A stretch of DNA of 12,982 nucleotides from Nymphaea colorata (Eukaryota > Streptophyta > Magnoliopsida > Nymphaeales > Nymphaeaceae). The DNA lies in contig NW_022204675.1 in NCBI RefSeq assembly GCF_008831285.2, positions 27,501 through 40,482 on the forward strand, written 5' to 3'. Positions 8,601 to 12,982 of the stretch are shown here, in pieces. Both the position numbers and the translations under genes were made by a program. Position 1 is the first letter of the stretch. Each line of letters starts with the position of its first letter. The notes beneath the pieces were generated by a model. It saw only the letters and a list, made by a program, of their open reading frames with translations. It had not been told where the DNA came from and did not search any database.

Positions 8601-9507
8601 ATATGGGACCCCACCTCCAAGTATCCCTCGATATGAAGGAGGTACAGTAGGCGACGACAATGTAGACTGCGAGCTACGCACCCGTGAGGAAGTACTTGAC
8701 TCCTTCAAGCAAAACATTGCCAAAGCCCAGAACAGGATGAGACAGGTCTACAACAAAGGGCGAAAAGATCGAGAATTCGAAGTGGGTGATTACGTGTGGT
8801 TGAAGAGGTTGCCCCTCAAGCAACGATCGTTAATGGGCCAACCCTATTCTAAGCTACTACCAAGGTATTATGGACCGTTTCCGGTATTACAAAAGGTAGG
8901 AAAAGCTGCGTATCGACTAGGGCTTCCACGGGAAGCAATGGTACACCCAGTTTTTCATATCACCAGGCTCAAGCCTCATCATGGTGATGTTCCTACAGTG
9001 ATCGAGCAGATACCGGAACAGGACAACTTGCCCACTCCCTATCGTATACTTAAACATCGTTATATGCAGAGACAAGGGAGAACACGGCATGAGGTATTAG
9101 TAGAATGGGAGGGGCCTGACAGAGGAACCTCTCGGGAAGAGTTTGGGTCAGTGGTTCATCGCTTTCCCTCCTCCAACACCCGAGGACAAGCGCATTCTAG
9201 GGAGGGGGAATCTGTTACGGACCAACTTGGAGGTCCAGACCCAGCTCGGCGTGATCAGGCCGGAACCAGTCGGCCAAGACGCAAGGCCTCGGATTTGTGG
9301 ACACAGGCGCTAAGGCAGCACGAAGAAAGTCCAAGCGAGGCTAAGTCAGCACTTGAGCCAGTTGCAGCGGGCGGCGTGGGAGGAGCAACTAGGTCCGAAA
9401 GAGTGCTCGAACCAGGTGGAACTCAAGGCGTTCTAGAACCTATTGCGAGGCTCACCGAGCTTGATCAGGATAATCCGAGCGTGAGTCCAATTTCCCCGAA
9501 CGCTTGA
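4996..9507 (+). CDS. gag-pol: Gag-Pol polyprotein, from capsid to chromodomain and LTR-encoded tail
   Basis: A 1,503-codon frame without internal stops. The listed ATG is only the first Met after the gag frameshift; homology in this frame reaches back to 4972, so the true start is the gag ATG at 4334 and this is the downstream part of one polyprotein of roughly 1,720 residues. Domains with rough residue positions: capsid 1-135, zinc knuckle 209-222, acidic Ser-rich linker 232-257, basic segment 261-271, protease 302-412, RT 486-770, RNase H 789-913, integrase 985-1328, chromodomain 1347-1392, tail 1407-1503. A single gag-pol frame is usual for plant chromoviruses. The protease should cut it after particle assembly. 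All RT, RNase H and integrase catalytic residues are present. Changes at the protease motif and at one chromodomain Trp are noted separately. The stop lies 295 bases inside the 3' LTR. Confidence 0.95.
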   Translation: MAERYFLCHRVPQDEWIEIATANMTGEATTHYLWFDHKTADPTWEKYKASLQLQFGNSTFIDYDEDLKNLVQSTIVAAYQRQFERLASMVQWPEKALIGAFKGGLKSEVKRELKIHRFNRLEECFAIARLYEEQIEEKRAEKKAHKMDKQRRRPSYSSGSRFRGKEPTPFRRGSDYRPPQGPNQGQGRKPPTRYLTPKQIEEFRRKGLCYRCEGKWDKNHQCPTYYRVQVVSDDESSSCSDSSTTPYETSSSSSDEEVVTKRRAKQVEKRKEVRIEETPAKEEKPIEAESLHSMQDPNKPNSFRVFGRINGHKVLILLDNGATKNFLTEEAARRCNVSLESSHPQTIVVGGGMRLKCHNEGKGIEVVIKRKPFKIDFLVIPLDGVDLILGMPWFFTLGIISWDVKNFSMTFTPDGDEEPMTLQGLTSTTRPKAALRAIEAEQPACWVMALATDVPKKEEQKEIVPERIQLVLDQYEDVFEEPKGLPPQRSYDHRIIMTQGAEPVNVRPYRYGYNQKAEIERLVKEMLESGIVQPSSSPFSSPVLLVKKKDNTWRFCVDYRALNEATVKDRHPIPVIDELLDELAGATIFSKIDLRAGYHQIRMYKDDIPKTAFRTHDGHYEFLVMPFGLTNAPATFQRCMNDVFRQYLRDFILVFFDDILIYSQSEESHQKHLAVALQVLRDNQLYAKMSKCSFGQPSIGYLGHIVCQQGVRADPKKLEAMQKWPLPKDLKGLRGFLSLTGYYRRFIQGYGLIAQPLTQMLKKGAFQWSDKARAAFEKLKFALMSAPVLTLPDFNQQFTIETDACEVGIGAVLSQGGDPIAYMSKALTSRAKPLSTYEKELLAIVLAVEKWRPYLIGRRFTVKTDQNSLKYMLKQRVSTPTQQRWLAKLLGYDFEIEYKKGPENTAADSLSRLTEQFMTLSVVETDVWDRLAQEQQADQSIRLIRASTEQHTGSIPFYTVRGNLLYRKNRAVVPPESGLKQELLRHFHDTPAAGHEGVSKTLSRIKAQFWWRGMKAEVQRYIRSCLVCQREKYEAIRPPGHLVPLPIPAKPWTDVTMDFIDAMPRSEGKEAVLVVVDRLTKYSHFAPLPRSYQGPMVASVYQEYVGKLHGMPQSVICDRDSIFLSAFWQEYMKLMGTTLKFSTAHHPQTDGQSEIVNRSLETYLRCFAGERPQTWVKFLPWAEWSYNTSLHSSTGMTPFEGVYGTPPPSIPRYEGGTVGDDNVDCELRTREEVLDSFKQNIAKAQNRMRQVYNKGRKDREFEVGDYVWLKRLPLKQRSLMGQPYSKLLPRYYGPFPVLQKVGKAAYRLGLPREAMVHPVFHITRLKPHHGDVPTVIEQIPEQDNLPTPYRILKHRYMQRQGRTRHEVLVEWEGPDRGTSREEFGSVVHRFPSSNTRGQAHSREGESVTDQLGGPDPARRDQAGTSRPRRKASDLWTQALRQHEESPSEAKSALEPVAAGGVGGATRSERVLEPGGTQGVLEPIARLTELDQDNPSVSPISPNA
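5689..5799 (+). other. Acidic serine-rich linker and basic segment between Gag and protease
   Basis: Residues 232-257 are dominated by Ser, Asp and Glu, with runs such as SSSSSDEE that resemble casein-kinase-2 targets. They are followed at once by a Lys/Arg segment (residues 261-271, KRRAKQVEKRK) that resembles a nuclear-localisation signal. The function is inferred from composition only. Confidence 0.5.
5899..6231 (+). other. Aspartic protease domain
   Basis: The active-site loop is LLDNGATKNF with Asp319 at 5950-5952, and the second hallmark is DLILGMPWF near residues 386-394 followed by G-x-x-x-W-D. This is the retropepsin-like fold that acts as a dimer and cuts the polyprotein. The usual motif is D-S/T-G; here it is D-N-G (AAT at 5953-5955). 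Asn could weaken activity, although D-N-G and D-G-G variants are, as I recall, seen in some plant Ty3/gypsy families, so it may be a family trait. Confidence 0.85.
6451..7305 (+). other. Reverse transcriptase domain
   Basis: The conserved blocks appear in order: SSSPFSSPVLLVKKKD, WRFCVDYRALN, FSKIDLRAGYHQ with catalytic Asp593, FLVMPFGLTNAPATFQ, and LVFFDDILIYS with catalytic Asp657 and Asp658 (6964-6969), then YLGHIV and the thumb segment LRGFLSLTGYYRRFI. FFDD in place of YxDD is normal for many Ty3/gypsy elements. It copies the element RNA to DNA from the tRNA primer. No damaging change is visible. Confidence 0.95.
7360..7734 (+). other. RNase H domain
   Basis: The four acidic residues of the RNase H active site are present: Asp803 in IETDAC, Glu840 in YEKELLAI, Asp865 in VKTDQNS and Asp908 in AADSLSR. 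It degrades the RNA strand of the hybrid and produces the polypurine primer. The wording around Glu840 and YKKGPENTAADSLSR is Reina-like. Confidence 0.92.
7948..8979 (+). other. Integrase domain with GPY/F module
   Basis: The N-terminal zinc site is His988, His995, Cys1025 and Cys1028. The catalytic triad is Asp1058 (TMDFID), Asp1118 (ICDRDSIF) and Glu1154 (GQSEIVNR), spaced D-59-D-35-E, as required for DDE integrases. The C-terminal GPY/F module includes YYGPF (residues 1291-1295) and HPVFHITRLKP (from residue 1317). It processes the DNA ends and inserts them into the host genome. It appears intact. Confidence 0.94.
9034..9171 (+). other. C-terminal chromodomain, one key Trp replaced
   Basis: The pattern P-x-x-ILKHR, then VLVEWEG (Trp1371), then T-S-x-EEF and VVHRFPS matches chromodomains at the integrase C-terminus of plant chromoviruses, which are thought to bind histone marks and guide insertion. 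The second conserved Trp, which normally precedes the EE/ED pair, is Arg1380 (CGG at 9133-9135), one transition away from Trp. The Tyr found after WKG in HP1 is Pro here, as in many plant group II chromodomains that lack a full aromatic cage. Confidence 0.78.
9199..9210 (+). other. Polypurine tract
   Basis: AGGGAGGGGGAA, followed by TC and then TGTTAC, the LTR start. This is the plus-strand DNA primer left by RNase H. It lies inside the coding frame rather than after the stop codon. Confidence 0.9.
9213..9507 (+). other. LTR-encoded C-terminal extension of the polyprotein
   Basis: The frame continues in phase from the chromodomain through the polypurine tract and adds about 97 residues before TGA at 9505-9507. 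The tail is rich in Gly, Glu, Arg, Pro and Ser, with three LEP repeats (residues ALEPV, VLEPG, VLEPI), and I recognise no domain. Extension of the coding frame into the 3' LTR is known in some CRM-group chromoviruses, but this tail shows no CR-type motif I can identify. It could be functional or simply read-through into LTR sequence lacking stops. Confidence 0.7.
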
Positions 9508-12500
9508 GCCTATCTAAAGCCGAGAGGCTTAGGTTCAGGTCTGAGTCAATCGGACTTGACCCGTGCTCGAAATTCCAAAGTGTGGGCGGTAACCCACACG
9601 AGGTCCCCGCCCTAAGTCCACAAGGCTTAGGGACTTTAGCTTTTGATTTTCGAGTTGGGCGCTAGGCCCGGTTTATGTTGCGTCTTCTATTTCATGTCAA
9701 CGTCAAGTTTTGAAGTAGAGACCTAGCAAGGCGGGTTGTGCCTTGCGCATTTTTGACATTAGACTATGATGTGAGCTAGGTTAACATGTAATTAGGGCTC
9801 GCATTATATTTTGTATATATTCTGTAAACACAATGTACAATGGATCGAAAAATTAATCAAAGATTGGCATTTGGTGTGGCACCCTCTCTCTCCTCGCTCG
9901 AGGCTTCTCCTCTCTCGTCTCCCACCTTGTTCAACCCGAGAACCAGGCGTCTTCTCCCCCCTCGCGTCCTCTACCTCCACGACGCTTCCGAATCCAGAAA
10001 TCCTTGAAGAGCCGCCGTCGGAGACATAGGCATAAGGAAGAAGGCATCGGCGGATCTCCACCACCGGCGGTGATCCCTCCCTTGTCACGTAAGTACCCCT
10101 TTCGAGCTTTTTCAAAGTTCTGGAATCGGTGCCTTTGCCCTGATCACGAGGGTACTGTGAGGTCGATTCCAGCATAGGGAAGATTGAAGGCGACGGATCC
10201 ACCGCCGGCTTCAATAAGACACCGAATAGGGTGAGATTTCGATCCTTTTCGTGCTGCTGGATTTGTGTTGTGCAGGTTTAGAATCGGCATCGCTCTCCCT
10301 GGTTTCTTCCTCGGAATACCCGAGAGAGGAGTCACGGGCGTAGGTGATCCTGCCTCTAAACTGTGGCTTACACTTCCCGTCGCGCGATAGAAATCGATAG
10401 ATTATCCTTAGTAGGCATCGGCCGATGGAAGATTAAGAAAAAGAATCGTTTCAATCAGATTCTATCGGCCTGTTCTCTTGCTTTGGATCAGTCGGACCAG
10501 AGGCTTAAAAGTCAAAATAACTTACTTTCTGGACGAGATCTGAAGCGGCTGATTAGCCTAAAAGAATCGCCTGCAAAAGAGCTTCAAAATAATATAAATC
10601 GGGCGACTTTTGATGGCTGCATAGGAGATTGAATCTCGCCGGAAAATCGTGTAAATCCGGCCATCGCTGTTAATTCCGGTGGTCGCCATTGATTCGCGTT
10701 AAGGACCGAATTGCCCTTCTTCCCTAGTGTTTTATTTAAATTCTGAAAGGGGTATATCGGTCACGGGACTCTCGGATCAAGTTCTGGCCGCCGGCGTGAA
10801 TTGGAAGGTTCCGACGAGGCCAAGCATCCGAATCCGGTAAGGCCACCTTCGTTTCCTCTCAGCCGTTCTCTGTGACACCTGTCCACCATCTAGCCGTCCA
10901 TCTGTGCCCTTGTCCCAGCTGCTGCCATCTGTCCTGATCCAGGATCAACTCGCAATCAGCTGCTCCCTCAAATCAGGAAGCAATCCCGCCGCCGCAGCTC
11001 CCTTCCAGCTCCTCGCCATCTCCACCGCGTCAACCCTAAGTTGCAAGGATCCTCACGCGTTCATCTTGACACGTGTCGCAATCCGAGCCAGCCCTCCGCC
11101 ACCTCACTTGCCACCTCACCTGCCAGCTACCCACCTTGGTCCCGCGTATCGCCACTTGTCCTCCAGCCAGGCCCTGCGAGATCCCCTTTCCCTATTCCCT
11201 CGGATCTTGCCTCCTTAGTCTTAGGAAACCCCTCCACCTCGCGCCACCTTGCCTATTCTTCCTCTACCGTTTCCTACTTTTCATCTTGACCTAATCCGCA
11301 GCTCCTCTCTATCGTAGATCTGATCCACGTGTCCCCATCTCAACCGTAGCATCACCCGAGCTCACCCGAGAGCACCACCTGGCCCTTCGCCCCAATCTCT
11401 TCTCCTTCCTTGTCGCATTTCTCCCTAACCCTTAGGCGAGAATTCGAGCTCATTTCCTAATAGCTAGCATTCTTCTAGCTCTTTCTGTTGTGTCCGTCCA
11501 TCTTGCCACGTGGCAAGCATCGGTGCATTCCCTGGGTAAGACCAACCCAGTCAACCGAACCCACTAGGCAACCTCCTGCACCGAACCCGCACCTAGGCTA
11601 AACCTCTACCGAGCCAACCTGGATCGTCCTTGACCCTTAGCCTTAGTTAAACGAGGTCAACCAGTCCACCGAGCCCACTTCGTTGGTAGCCTCCCTTAGT
11701 GACTCGAGCCTACCTCAGTGACCCTTGACCTACTTGACCAGGACCCACTGACTCGGTCCATTTAGTCAACCACCTAGTTAGTTGAACCTTCCGCACTTGG
11801 TCAGCATTGACCAGCACCGTGAGCTTAGGCTCGACCTTAGCCTCCTCTACTGGACCAACCTATTAGCTAGGTCAGCCCTTGACTGAACCTAAACCCCATT
11901 TGACTAAGCCTACCCTGACCCGAACCTGCTTGACTAGACCTACCACCTAGTAGAGCCCATCCGAACCCAGCCAAACCAGCCTTAGCTAGGATTAGGTTCA
12001 GCCGGTTCGCCGGACCTTACAGCGGCCATTTCCTCTCCGTCGGCATCCACCGGCGCACGTGGCCGAGCCACATTCCGGAGTGAGGCAGGTAGGCGCTGTC
12101 GCTGTGACAGCAGCCCCCGCGGCAATCCAGGCGGCCCTTCTGGCCCTGTTCCGTCGTCTTCAGCGCGCAGCAGCAGCACATCGTCGGCAGCCGACAGGCG
12201 ACTTCGTCCTGACAGGCGGCCATTGTCCAGACAGCAGACGAGCACTCCCGGCATTCTCGACGGCACGTCCGTAGCAGACCGAGACAGCGTCCTCGCTCTC
12301 GGCGCGCGTTCTGCCCCTCGGCCCGGCGAGTGTCAGCAGCGGTCTCGGCTCGACGTTAGCGCGGCCACCGCAGGATCCATCGCGGCAACAGCGCAGCGGC
12401 CACAGCCAACGAGCGGCGACCAGACCTCGGCAGTCGACCCGACCACCAGCGCGCGGCCTGCCGTCAGTGCCTTCAGGCAGCGGTCAGTCCGAGCGGCAGG

Positions 12501-12982
12501 CTACGTGTAGGCACGCCTCAGCCTGGTCTTCCTGTTCTGTGAGCTGCAGTGCTCGGGGGCAGGTCATCACCCCGAGACCTATCCGGCTACGCCAAGGGCG
12601 ATCCTTGGCCGGTATCGTCTCCTATCCCCCTTGTAGCTTCGGGTGGGATTGCTTTCAGTCTTAGGTAGCATATTAGTTTATTTCCAGCATTTCTGTTTTA
12701 GCCTTGGCTTCGGCCTAGCTCCCCCGTGAGGTACCTCGAGGGCACTGTGCCCGAGACACGACCACAAGGAGCCAGACCACCTATTTACTTCTGTTGGGTG
12801 TGGTTTGCACGTTAGTGTGGTTTGCGTGGTTTGTGAGTGAGATTGAGTGTTCTCTTGTATCGCTCGCGAATTGTAAAGGCCTCACGACCCTGTTAGTGTT
12901 TTTGTAGTAAGCAGACTTAGTTAGGTAGATTTGGGATTCGGGTAACCTACACGTGTATCTCCCTACCTATTGGTTTTGCGCC
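9213..12982 (+). repeat. 3' long terminal repeat, right end cut by the window
   Basis: It starts TGTTA right after the polypurine tract, inverted to the TAACA end of the 5' LTR, so the 5-base terminal inverted repeat agrees at both ends. The part from 9422 onward matches bases 1-3567; 9213-9421 has no partner in the window only because the left LTR is cut. The final ~138 bases are missing. It carries the same sites as the left LTR: TATA-like block 9805-9820, possible intron 10089-10275, W-box array 11549-11935 and five G-boxes. The poly(A) site of the transcript should lie here, but no clear signal stands out. Confidence 0.95.

Larger units (their letters stand above)
1..12982 (+). mobile_element. 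Ty3/gypsy LTR retrotransposon (chromovirus, Reina-like), nearly full length
   Basis: Two near-identical long direct repeats flank one long gag-pol frame in the order PBS, gag, protease, RT, RNase H, integrase, chromodomain, polypurine tract. Integrase lying after RNase H separates Ty3/gypsy from Ty1/copia, and the chromodomain places it among chromoviruses. RT and RNase H wording (for example FRTHDGHYEFLVMPFG and STYEKELLAIVLAVEKW) resembles the Reina lineage more than Tekay/Del or CRM; this is from memory of the families, not from a search. The window starts about 209 bases inside the 5' LTR and stops about 138 bases before the end of the 3' LTR, so target-site duplications and host flanks cannot be seen. 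Extrapolated length is about 13.3 kb. No other element is nested in it. Confidence 0.96.

Noticed and set aside
1-12982. CRISPR array, bacterial operon or novel defence system
   Set aside because: No short spaced repeats, ribosome-binding sites or bacterial genes; all coding content belongs to a plant Ty3/gypsy element.

Overview
The window is almost entirely one plant Ty3/gypsy LTR retrotransposon (Metaviridae, chromovirus type), read on the + strand. No host gene or flanking DNA is visible. The host is almost certainly a seed plant: the primer-binding site matches plant initiator-Met tRNA, the reverse transcriptase and RNase H are of plant Ty3/gypsy type, and the LTRs carry CT-rich leader-like sequence, plant-type splice signals, W-boxes and G-boxes. 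I cannot name the species.

Layout: a 5' LTR lacking its first ~209 bases (1-3705, ending TAACA); a 2-nt spacer; a tRNA-iMet primer-binding site (3708-3719); an untranslated leader (to 4333); a gag-pol reading frame (4334-9507); a polypurine tract (9199-9210); and a 3' LTR (9213 to the window end, starting TGTTA), cut about 138 bases before its end. Bases 1-3567 and 9422-12982 are the same sequence with about 27 substitutions and a handful of small indels by eye (~0.8%). Each LTR is about 3.9 kb and the whole element about 13.3 kb.

The gag-pol frame encodes, in order, a coiled-coil Gag N-terminus, capsid-like domain, CX2CX7HXC zinc knuckle, acidic serine-rich linker, aspartic protease, reverse transcriptase, RNase H, integrase with zinc-binding, DDE and GPY/F modules, a chromodomain, and a ~97-residue tail encoded inside the 3' LTR. 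Gag and Pol would be made as one polyprotein, packaged with the RNA, primed by tRNA-iMet and integrated by the integrase, with the chromodomain probably directing target choice. The frame is broken once, by a one-base shift at a G run in gag (4969-4972), so this copy is nearly intact but probably not autonomous as read.

Notable points are the mismatch between Reina-like coding sequence and very long LTRs, the tail that runs through the polypurine tract into the LTR, protease D-N-G and chromodomain W-to-R changes, an array of ten W-boxes and five G-boxes in each LTR, and a possible spliced leader. I see no wholly new system: this is a recognisable element with an unusual LTR.
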